Assembly (NCBI GenBank): GCA_003485905.1
Contig: DNHK01000403.1
Coordinates: 1-5,732 of the forward strand
Direction: 5' to 3'
Origin: Gammaproteobacteria bacterium
GTDB lineage: Bacteria; Pseudomonadota; Gammaproteobacteria; Arenicellales; Arenicellaceae
DNA length: 5,732 nucleotides
Made by a program: the position numbers and the translations under genes. This document shows, piece by piece, positions 1 through 4,346 of the stretch; within the stretch, counting starts at the first letter, position 1, and each line of letters opens with the position of its first letter. Below the pieces are notes generated by a model. It searched no databases, was not told where the DNA came from, and worked only from the letters and a program-made list of their open reading frames with translations.

Positions 1-245
1 GCGATTCTGGAAGTTTTCGTTATACGCTTTCGCAAGCGCTCGAATGCAGGCTGATCCTTCTCCTCTAGGCGTGCAAGTAGATCCAAAACAGGATGCTCAA
101 ACGCGGCGCCAGGATCATCACCAATAAAGGCCTCTGCCTCCTCTAGACTGATACGTCGCATTGGCGATGATTCCTGCTCTAGTTGCGCGACGATTTCGAT
201 AAACTTTGCCGGGCCTTGACTAAAATTCGCTGCATCTCTACTCAT
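1..245 (-). CDS. Putative DNA primase/helicase, N-terminal fragment (runs off left edge)
   Basis: Only the first 81 codons are inside the window; the frame stays open to the left edge. The fragment is acidic and probably helical. It holds a stretch at residues 48-75 (GAAFEHPVLDLLARLEEKD, then PAFERLRKRI) resembling the N-terminal region of large primase/helicase-like ATPases encoded next to Toprim proteins in mobile elements; in that family it precedes the ATPase domain, which is not visible here. The ATG overlaps the end of the Toprim gene by 8 bases (ATGAGTAG), and a GGGAGA ribosome-binding site lies 8 bases upstream. The inferred role is replication of the element, as the helicase partner of the Toprim protein. 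That it is a gene is well supported by the coupling; the helicase function rests on family resemblance and position only. Confidence 0.65.
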   Translation of the reverse strand, partial: MSRDAANFSQGPAKFIEIVAQLEQESSPMRRISLEEAEAFIGDDPGAAFEHPVLDLLARLEEKDQPAFERLRKRITKTSRI

Positions 246-1092
246 GGGCATCTTCTCCCGCCAGTTCCCAAAATCTGTGCCCATCAAGCAAAGTTACCGT
301 CGCACCGACATTGAAAAGTATTTTCTGCATCGCAGGCGCCCAGGTTTCTATTGAGGCTGCATCGTCATCAGGCAAAATCAGGCACTCCCTTCCCTCTAGG
401 ACACTCCAGTCCGTTACGTGAGCCTGCTGCGCGCCCCCGTGACCACAGGTTGCGACCATCTGCTCACACATATTGTGAGCTGCTATAGCAGCTGTCTCTC
501 CCTCGCAAATCAGTATTTTGCACTGCGGGTTTGAAATTATTTCCGGCATATTGAGTGGAATAAGCCTTTGAGGTCGTTTGAAGGTCCAGCGACGCTCGTT
601 TAATCCAAAGGAAAGCGGTCGAATCTCTTTACCGTCTTCGCTATTCCATCTAGCTACAACAAAGTGAATAAGTCCGTTTTCATCAAGATACTCAAAAAAT
701 TCATGCGGAGTGCCTAAACTATAATGCCGAACAAGATGGTAATCAGGTGCATCAGGAGGTGCCGGTAGCATTGCTTGCCATTTCGGCTTTTTAAGCAGGT
801 TGGCATTTGGTTTGATCGCAGCCCTTCGATCATCTGGAGACAGGGCGAAAGGCTTTAATTGCCCCCTTCTGAGGCCAGATTCGATGCTACTTTTAGCTTC
901 CTTTTCAAGCAACCCTATCGCGAGAGCCTGCTTGAGCAGTACATCAACCGCACCCTGTTCTGACATGTGCCCGGCGCCGATTATCCCGCCAGCAATGTAA
1001 CTAGCTCTATTCAATTCCGAATTTCGATATCCTTCACTCGCCTGAGACAATCGGGCCAAGGCGGCATTAAAAATTTTCTCAGCACTAGACAT
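238..1092 (-). CDS. Toprim domain protein, probable primase of a mobile element
   Basis: The protein has 284 residues when started at the ATG ending at 1092. The frame is open further upstream to 1191, but that part lies inside the AlpA gene, and the chosen ATG has a consensus AAGGAGGT site four bases before it. Residues 1-75 form a helical region with the EGYRNSELNRAS and GLLEKEAKSSIESGLRRG signatures seen in primase-associated modules. Residues 190-270 are a Toprim domain: a beta strand ending in CEGE (Glu197) and a second acidic motif PDDD (241-244), which in the family bind Mg2+ for primer synthesis or nicking. GHGGAQQ and TDWS lie between them, as is usual for this group. No Cys-type zinc-ribbon primase domain is seen. 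The gene overlaps its upstream and downstream neighbours by 8 bases each, so it belongs to a tightly coupled replication operon. Its exact enzymatic activity is inferred. Confidence 0.85.
   Translation of the reverse strand: MSSAEKIFNAALARLSQASEGYRNSELNRASYIAGGIIGAGHMSEQGAVDVLLKQALAIGLLEKEAKSSIESGLRRGQLKPFALSPDDRRAAIKPNANLLKKPKWQAMLPAPPDAPDYHLVRHYSLGTPHEFFEYLDENGLIHFVVARWNSEDGKEIRPLSFGLNERRWTFKRPQRLIPLNMPEIISNPQCKILICEGETAAIAAHNMCEQMVATCGHGGAQQAHVTDWSVLEGRECLILPDDDAASIETWAPAMQKILFNVGATVTLLDGHRFWELAGEDAHE
254..259 (-). promoter_or_regulatory. Ribosome-binding site of the primase/helicase gene
   Basis: The minus strand reads GGGAGA eight bases before the ATG ending at 245, inside the end of the Toprim gene. 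It supports this start for the partial gene at the left edge. Confidence 0.6.
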
Positions 1093-1303
1093 ATTCACCT
1101 CCTTCGCTGGAGATATGACTTGCGCTACACCGCTCGAGATTAGCAATCCAATCACTGATCTCTTCTTCGCGCCAACCAACAGCTCGGTCACTGAGGCGAA
1201 TCCTTTGAGGGAACGAGCCGTCGTCCATTTTTTTATAGATAGAGCTACGAGACAGACCCGTAGCGGACAGAACGTTGCTTAACCGGAGTATTTTATAAGA
1301 CAT
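1085..1303 (-). CDS. AlpA-like helix-turn-helix transcriptional regulator
   Basis: This is a 72-residue protein of normal length for the AlpA family (excisionase/MerR-like winged helix). The family pattern is plain: LRLSNVLSATGLSRSSIYKKM (residues 7-27) is the helix-turn-helix, FPQRIRLSDRAVGW (31-44) the wing, and REEEISDWI (45-53) the closing helix. AlpA proteins of phages, P4-like satellites and islands bind DNA and control the integrase or neighbouring genes. The start ATG follows a weak GAGAG site six bases upstream. The last 8 bases (ATGTCTAG) contain the start of the Toprim gene. A perfect 12-bp inverted repeat sits 38 bases before the start codon and could be its own operator, though this is inference. 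Here the regulator heads the replication genes rather than sitting beside an integrase. Confidence 0.88.
   Translation of the reverse strand: MSYKILRLSNVLSATGLSRSSIYKKMDDGSFPQRIRLSDRAVGWREEEISDWIANLERCSASHISSEGGEYV
1097..1104 (-). promoter_or_regulatory. Strong ribosome-binding site fixing the Toprim start
   Basis: The minus strand reads AAGGAGGT, a full Shine-Dalgarno match, four bases before the ATG ending at 1092. It lies inside the last codons of the AlpA gene. It decides the short Toprim start over the longer upstream frame. Confidence 0.85.
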
Positions 1304-1340
1304 ATTTGACTCTCTTTAATGTGCTTGAGAATCAATTAAA

Positions 1341-1383
1341 GTGAAAAGTTTTATTGAAAGAAGCCTCAAAAAAAACTTTTCAC
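1341..1383. repeat. Perfect 12-bp inverted repeat before the AlpA gene, candidate operator
   Basis: GTGAAAAGTTTT (1341-1352) and AAAACTTTTCAC (1372-1383) are exact reverse complements, separated by 19 bases. The centres lie 31 bp apart, about three helical turns, so two half-sites could be bound on one DNA face. The repeat lies in the only sizeable gap of the leftward operon, between the uncharacterised gene (stop at 1393) and the AlpA gene (start at 1303). The arms contain only three or four G/C bases, so a strong terminator hairpin is unlikely. A binding site for AlpA or another regulator is the favoured reading, but no protein assignment can be shown from sequence. Confidence 0.55.
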
Positions 1384-1392
1384 TATTTTTTT

Positions 1393-1887
1393 TCAATCGT
1401 AGCGCAGTCCTCCATACTTCTTGCCTAAAGCCCTGCGCTGTTCAACCTTTGTTAACTCACTTTCTAGCTTGCTATGGCTAAGTTTTAAGGCTTCATGCTC
1501 GCTCCAAAGCTTCTTAAATTCCGCCAACAGCTCGGCATAAGTCCCCGGCAGAGAATGCGCCTCGCCAACGTAACCAACAGCACTCACCCCATTTTCGACC
1601 ACAACCGTAATGCCGCCAGGATCAAGCATCGGCCTGAGGTTCTTTTTTTGCTTCGCCCAAGCCAAAAAGCTCGCTGTTTTGATAGTCGTTTTACGTTGAC
1701 CTCGTTTGAGCCAAGGAGTGCGGCCTTTCTTCTCATCGTACCTAATTAAGGCCCTAAGCCTTTTTTTAGCGTTTGACCGCAAAGAACCACCGATAGCGAA
1801 TTCTTCGGCAAAGAAGAATGCAGCAAATTCATCAATGACCTTGCTTTCATCCTCGACTGGCTTTTCTAAGAATCTAAATGCTTGCAT
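1393..1887 (-). CDS. Uncharacterised basic protein with C-terminal coiled coil
   Basis: The protein has 164 residues and I do not recognise its family. Residues 1-32 are acidic and aromatic (including EFAAFFFAEEF). Residues 36-85 are strongly basic, with many Lys and Arg and a possible helix-turn-helix-like stretch (TTIKTASFLAWAKQKK), which suggests nucleic-acid contact. Residues 90-108 look like beta strands rich in Val and Gly (GGITVVVENGVSAVGYVG). Residues 115-152 have a heptad-like pattern of Leu with many Glu and Lys (LLAEFKKLWSEHEAL and onward), probably a coiled coil for dimerisation. The ATG has a good GAGG site close upstream. The gene lies 54 bases after the zinc-finger gene and about 90 bases before the AlpA gene on the same strand, so it is probably in the same operon. 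DNA binding is a guess from charge. Confidence 0.75.
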   Translation of the reverse strand: MQAFRFLEKPVEDESKVIDEFAAFFFAEEFAIGGSLRSNAKKRLRALIRYDEKKGRTPWLKRGQRKTTIKTASFLAWAKQKKNLRPMLDPGGITVVVENGVSAVGYVGEAHSLPGTYAELLAEFKKLWSEHEALKLSHSKLESELTKVEQRRALGKKYGGLRYD

Positions 1888-1941
1888 GAAACCTCATTGG
1901 CGCTAAGAAGACTCCTCAATATTACAGAATATGCAGACAGA

Positions 1942-2232
1942 CTAAAGTAATCCTGATCGTCTGGCGCTATCGAGCACCTCCAAAATGCTTGCTCGATAGA
2001 GGGCTTGTAACCTCGCCTTTTTCCTTTTGCCGACATAACGTCCATGTTTAGTATTAGCTTTAGCAATCGCCTGCCTACCTTGCTCTGTTTTTGGACCTGT
2101 AGACAAACCCCCGTGCAAATTGCATCTTCGTTTACCCTTGATAGGGAACTTGTTGCAGAACTGATTGTTTCTCGTTTTTGCGCCGCATCTTGCAGTAAAC
2201 TTTCCAAGTCGGTTACATGGGGTAATGTTCAT
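1942..2232 (-). CDS. HGGxSTGPKT-motif small zinc-finger protein
   Basis: This 96-residue protein carries the hallmark HGGLSTGPKTEQGRQAI (residues 40-56), the signature of small proteins found mostly in phages, islands and conjugative elements. Before it lie Cys16, Cys26, Cys37 and His40 in the pattern C-x9-C-x10-C-x2-H, with typical CGAKTR and RRCNLHGG surroundings, which fits a single zinc site. The C-terminal half is very basic (KHGRYVGKRKKAR) and then helical. The family has no firmly established function that I know of; nucleic-acid binding is an inference from the zinc site and charge. The start has a weak ribosome-binding site (an AGG about 12 bases upstream). It is the first gene of the leftward operon and lies divergent from the gene at 2338. 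An overlapping reading in another frame (to 2207) has no family pattern and was discarded. Confidence 0.85.
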   Translation of the reverse strand: MNITPCNRLGKFTARCGAKTRNNQFCNKFPIKGKRRCNLHGGLSTGPKTEQGRQAIAKANTKHGRYVGKRKKARLQALYRASILEVLDSARRSGLL

Positions 2233-2265
2233 CTTTATTTTTACCTACGAAGGCTTAACGATTAA

Positions 2266-2282
2266 GATATTACAATAATATC
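2266..2282. repeat. 17-bp palindrome in divergent control region
   Basis: GATATTA and TAATATC are perfect inverted arms around a CAA centre. The palindrome covers the candidate -35 element of the rightward promoter and lies 34 bases upstream of the leftward HGG gene. It is placed like an operator that could control both directions. Confidence 0.5.
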
Positions 2283-2298
2283 ATATACTTATTATACT
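2270..2298 (+). promoter_or_regulatory. Candidate sigma70 promoter for the gene at 2338
   Basis: TTACAA (2270-2275) is followed by a 17-base spacer and TATACT (2293-2298), a five-of-six match to the -10 consensus. The -35 matches at three positions only. The surrounding DNA is very AT-rich. Transcription would start near 2305, giving a leader of about 33 bases. A leftward promoter for the HGG gene must also lie here, and TATAAT is present on the minus strand (2291-2296), but without a convincing -35. Confidence 0.45.
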
Positions 2299-2301
2299 TA
2301 T
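2284..2301. repeat. Tandem 9-bp direct repeat over the -10 region
   Basis: TATACTTAT occurs twice without any gap (2284-2292 and 2293-2301). The second copy contains the candidate -10 hexamer. The repeat may be a binding site, or two alternative -10 elements, or simply low-complexity AT-rich DNA. Confidence 0.5.
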
Positions 2302-2337
2302 AGAAAATAATAATTAAGATTTTAAGGGCTGGTAACA

Positions 2338-2730
2338 TTGAAAAAAAATGCTTATAAACTCGAGGGAAGCGTTCTTGACGTGCTTTTTAACTATGTCGCT
2401 CAAGGGCAGCCGGTTCCGCAAATTGTTTCAATAAAAGCGCTTAAGCAGTGGCAGGCATACCTGACTGCAGAGGGCAATTTAAGCCTTGAGGAGAGCTTCT
2501 TTGGATCAAACGAAGACTCATATTCTGCCCGCTCAGCCTCGTATAAAAACGAACGCAAGCTTTACATGGCCCTATTAAACTCAGAAATTAGAAAATCCAC
2601 TGCTCAGGAACTGAAGGAAGTCGCAGCAGCCTGGTGTGACGAAAGCGATTCATTAATAGATGCGGAAAACATGCTTGCGCGCTACGCCGCATGGAAAAAA
2701 CTGATCAATGCCGGACGAGTGCTGACCTAA
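2338..2730 (+). CDS. Uncharacterised 130-residue protein, TTG start
   Basis: I do not recognise this protein. The frame is closed by a TAA at 2323 and contains no ATG near its beginning, so the TTG at 2338 is the best start; an AAGGG site lies nine bases upstream. The product is soluble and largely helical, with no membrane segment or signal peptide. Residues 1-50 contain mixed helix (GSVLDVLFNYVAQG, IKALKQWQAYL). The middle is Ser- and Tyr-rich (YSARSASYKNERK), and the C-terminal part is helical (QELKEVAAAWCDESD and a closing MLARYAAWKKLINAG). It is transcribed away from the HGG operon out of a shared AT-rich control region and converges with the phosphatase gene at 2802. A regulator or accessory role would fit the divergent layout but is not shown by the sequence. 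Confidence 0.75.
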   Translation: MKKNAYKLEGSVLDVLFNYVAQGQPVPQIVSIKALKQWQAYLTAEGNLSLEESFFGSNEDSYSARSASYKNERKLYMALLNSEIRKSTAQELKEVAAAWCDESDSLIDAENMLARYAAWKKLINAGRVLT

Positions 2731-2801
2731 GGTCTTATTAGCAGTAAGGCCCCTGAGACAACCAACGGCCTATGCAGCATTATCGATATAAAGATATCCA
2801 T
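2731..2801. other. Convergent intergenic gap with a weak hairpin
   Basis: GGTCTTA (2731-2737) can pair with TAAGGCC (2745-2751) in RNA, with one G-U pair and a 7-base loop. There is no T-run after it in either direction, so it is not a standard intrinsic terminator, though it may protect the 3' end of the upstream mRNA. Short AT-rich palindromes (for example TATCGATA at 2781) follow, with no coding potential. Confidence 0.35.
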
Positions 2802-3719
2802 TCAATGAGAATCGGCACCCACGAAGGTAAATTTGGCTTGCGTAAGCTCCGACTCTCCGTCCCAACGATAGGCAACTAACTTACCCCTTTTAGCAACTGA
2901 ATAATCTAAGCATGCGACATTATTTGTCAGAGGCGCCGGGTCTCCATTAAGCCAATAATGCCCAATAAAACAGGGCTTTGCCGAACTTTCATACAAAGGC
3001 ATATCAGAGGGGGCAGGCAGAGAACCGGCGTCACCAATATCAATATCGAAAGGCAAAGCGAGCTCACCTAGCGTTTGAGCATCTCTACACCACCATCTAA
3101 CCCGCATAAGAGATCTTGGATAGCCATCTTTGTCCTCAAAAACAACACCAGTAGGCAGCTTTACCTCGTACCCCTTTAACAGAGTCTCAATAGCTTCGTA
3201 TTCGAGTGAGCCTTCGGAAGACGCTTTGACTAAGGTTGTCTCATCCAAGCGTGCACCATCCAGTAAACCGGACAACGCATCAATCGAAGATTGCTGCCAA
3301 CATGCGTGTACAACTCGTAATCCCGGTAAATCCAGCCATAGGGGTAATTGATAAAAGAAGTCGAGCACTTCAGCCTTGGCTTGAGGGTCGTCGTCAAAAG
3401 CTTCTAAAAAAGCATGATGCTGTTTGCGGTTTTTACCGCTATGAGGCCTTAAAAATCCATATTCATTAGGCGTGTGGTATGCCAATGCGTTGAATTCGTG
3501 GTTACCCATGACCGATATTGCATGTCCATTACGCACCATTTGCATAACTATGCGCAGAACCTCACGTTGCTCGCGACCTCGATCTATAAAGTCCCCCAAA
3601 AAAACAACTTGTCTTGAAGGATGAGCGTACCCAGTGGTTGATTCTTCATATCCTAGGTGTTCAAGCAGCTTAATAAGCTCACTCGCATGCCCATGAATGT
3701 CTCCAATTAGATCGTACAA
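2802..3719 (-). CDS. PPP-type metallophosphatase (calcineurin-like phosphoesterase)
   Basis: With a start at the TTG ending at 3719 the product has 305 residues. All PPP signatures are present: GDIHGH (Asp7, His9), GDFIDRG (Asp43, Asp46, Arg47), GNHE (Asn73, His74) and the metal-ligand His138 in VVHACW. A second conserved block FIGHYW and the ending VACLDYSVAKRGKLVAYRW are typical of the bacterial branch related to diadenosine-tetraphosphatases and protein Ser/Thr phosphatases. It should be a soluble two-metal hydrolase; its substrate (phosphoprotein, dinucleoside polyphosphate or other) cannot be read from sequence. Family members usually begin just before YDLIGDIHGH. The frame has no ATG there, but this TTG has an AAGGGA site seven bases upstream. 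A longer version from a TTG at 3764 is possible but has no good ribosome-binding site. It follows the ribbon-helix-helix gene by 59 bases and is probably co-transcribed with it. Confidence 0.9.
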   Translation of the reverse strand: MYDLIGDIHGHASELIKLLEHLGYEESTTGYAHPSRQVVFLGDFIDRGREQREVLRIVMQMVRNGHAISVMGNHEFNALAYHTPNEYGFLRPHSGKNRKQHHAFLEAFDDDPQAKAEVLDFFYQLPLWLDLPGLRVVHACWQQSSIDALSGLLDGARLDETTLVKASSEGSLEYEAIETLLKGYEVKLPTGVVFEDKDGYPRSLMRVRWWCRDAQTLGELALPFDIDIGDAGSLPAPSDMPLYESSAKPCFIGHYWLNGDPAPLTNNVACLDYSVAKRGKLVAYRWDGESELTQAKFTFVGADSH

Positions 3720-3726
3720 TTCAGAT

Positions 3727-3732
3727 TCCCTT
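3727..3732 (-). promoter_or_regulatory. Ribosome-binding site supporting the TTG start of the phosphatase
   Basis: The minus strand reads AAGGGA, seven bases before the TTG at 3719-3717. With the family alignment beginning at YDLIGDIHGH, it favours this start over the upstream TTG at 3764. Confidence 0.6.
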
Positions 3733-3778
3733 AACACTGCGGCCAGCTCCGCATAAAAATGCAATCAAGCTCGTAGCT

Positions 3779-3973
3779 TCAATCTTGACGAGCTCTCGGA
3801 GACATCTCTCTCAGGTCAGTTATCTTAATACCGCGCTCAGCGCAATGCACCCTGATGAGCTGTTCGACCATGTTCGCGACACTTCGATGCTCTCTAGCTG
3901 CAGCGTTGCGCAGCACTTCTTTGAGAACTGGGTCTATCCTAAGGTTGAGCGTCGCCGTTTTTGTAGCAACCAT
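3779..3973 (-). CDS. Arc/CopG-like ribbon-helix-helix DNA-binding protein
   Basis: This 64-residue protein shows a ribbon-helix-helix fold. The strand TATLNLRID (residues 6-14) provides alternating DNA-contacting side chains, followed by helix A (PVLKEVLRNAAAREH) and helix B (SVANMVEQLIRVHCAERG). Such proteins act as dimers and are common as autorepressors, plasmid copy or partition regulators, and antitoxins. The ATG at 3973 lacks a clear ribosome-binding site. The gene precedes the phosphatase on the same strand and is divergent from the broken ParC-like gene, so it could repress both from the 73-base region between them. An antitoxin role is possible, but no recognisable toxin (RelE/ParE, MazF or VapC type) is adjacent on this strand. 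The partner and operator are inferred. Confidence 0.8.
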   Translation of the reverse strand: MVATKTATLNLRIDPVLKEVLRNAAAREHRSVANMVEQLIRVHCAERGIKITDLREMSPRARQD

Positions 3974-3987
3974 ATCAAAATTCTGTA

Positions 3988-4016
3988 TTGCATATGTAAC
4001 GCATTTGTACCATATT
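3988..4016 (+). promoter_or_regulatory. Candidate promoter for the ParC-like gene
   Basis: TTGCAT (3988-3993), a 17-base spacer and CATATT (4011-4016) make a moderate sigma70-like pair, with three and four matches respectively. It lies in the divergent gap between the ribbon-helix-helix gene and the ParC-like gene. The leftward promoter for the other gene is not clear. Confidence 0.3.
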
Positions 4017-4036
4017 AAACGTTACGTAAGCAAATG
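3996..4036. repeat. Interrupted inverted repeats in the divergent gap
   Basis: GTAACG (3996-4001) is mirrored by CGTTAC (4020-4025), and CATTTG (4002-4007) is mirrored by CAAATG (4031-4036). The palindrome TTACGTAA spans 4022-4029. The symmetry sits over the candidate -10 and the probable transcription start, which fits an operator for the neighbouring ribbon-helix-helix repressor. The arms are short and chance cannot be excluded. Confidence 0.35.
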
Positions 4037-4046
4037 AAGTGCAGTT

Positions 4047-4301
4047 ATGAACGAAAAGATCCTTAAAGCTCTCGTTGATGCAGGCGCTGTAAAAAAAATA
4101 GAGCTGCGAGCGGAAGGCTCAACGATTTATGCGCTAATCCATGCTGGTAAGGAACCAAAACCTGCGTAAACGATAAAGGGAGAGCTTAAGACTTGGAGCA
4201 CCCTCGATACCGCAGCAAAGTGGATACGCTCGTTAGGCATCGGCCATATGCAGCTTGATGTTGCCAAATGGCAACCCTCACAGAGACGCCTCGGCGTTTA
4301 A
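4047..4301 (+). pseudogene. ParC-like small partition-associated protein, split by an in-frame stop
   Basis: Reading from the ATG at 4047 gives 40 residues (MNEKILKALVDAGAVKKIEL and onward) ending at TAA 4167-4169. The same frame then continues for 43 more codons to TAA at 4299-4301 with clearly protein-like content: GELKTWSTLDTAAKWIRSLG and QLDVAKWQPSQ. Joined, the 83 residues plus the stop position match the layout of small plasmid and island proteins annotated as ParC-family partition-associated proteins: an N-terminal LVDAGAV helix, a beta-rich middle and a C-terminal TLDTAAKW(I/V)R-LG block. The family name is from memory and moderately certain. One base change (TAA to CAA, for example) would restore the frame, so this looks like a recent nonsense mutation. 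The second half has no ATG until residue Met of GHMQLD, so it is unlikely to be made separately. The upstream ribosome-binding site is weak. Confidence 0.65.
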
Positions 4302-4346
4302 TGTTTATATAAGGATTAGAAGGCTTTACACAGCCCAACGCTGCAG

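Noticed and set aside
1093..1191. Upstream extension of the Toprim protein by 33 residues.
   Set aside because: It lies wholly inside the AlpA gene, and a consensus ribosome-binding site directly precedes the internal ATG at 1092.
1341..1383. Reading the 12-bp inverted repeat as an intrinsic terminator.
   Set aside because: The arms are AT-rich and the loop is 19 bases. On the minus strand the bases after the second arm do not form a T-run, so a stable terminator is unlikely.
1866..2207. A 113-codon minus-strand reading frame overlapping the HGG gene.
   Set aside because: It has no family pattern and overlaps in another frame the clearly conserved zinc-finger protein at 1942-2232, and it also runs into the start of the gene at 1887.
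3130..3469. Two plus-strand reading frames inside the PPP phosphatase gene.
   Set aside because: They are antisense to a well-conserved gene and show no domain or ribosome-binding site.
4167..4169. Programmed readthrough or recoding at the internal stop of the ParC-like gene.
   Set aside because: The codon is TAA, not the TGA used for selenocysteine, and no recoding signal was seen after it. A simple nonsense mutation is the plainer explanation.
3779..4169. A classical toxin-antitoxin pair formed by the ribbon-helix-helix protein and the 40-residue peptide.
   Set aside because: The peptide is divergent, not co-directional, and it is the first half of a longer family, not a known toxin.
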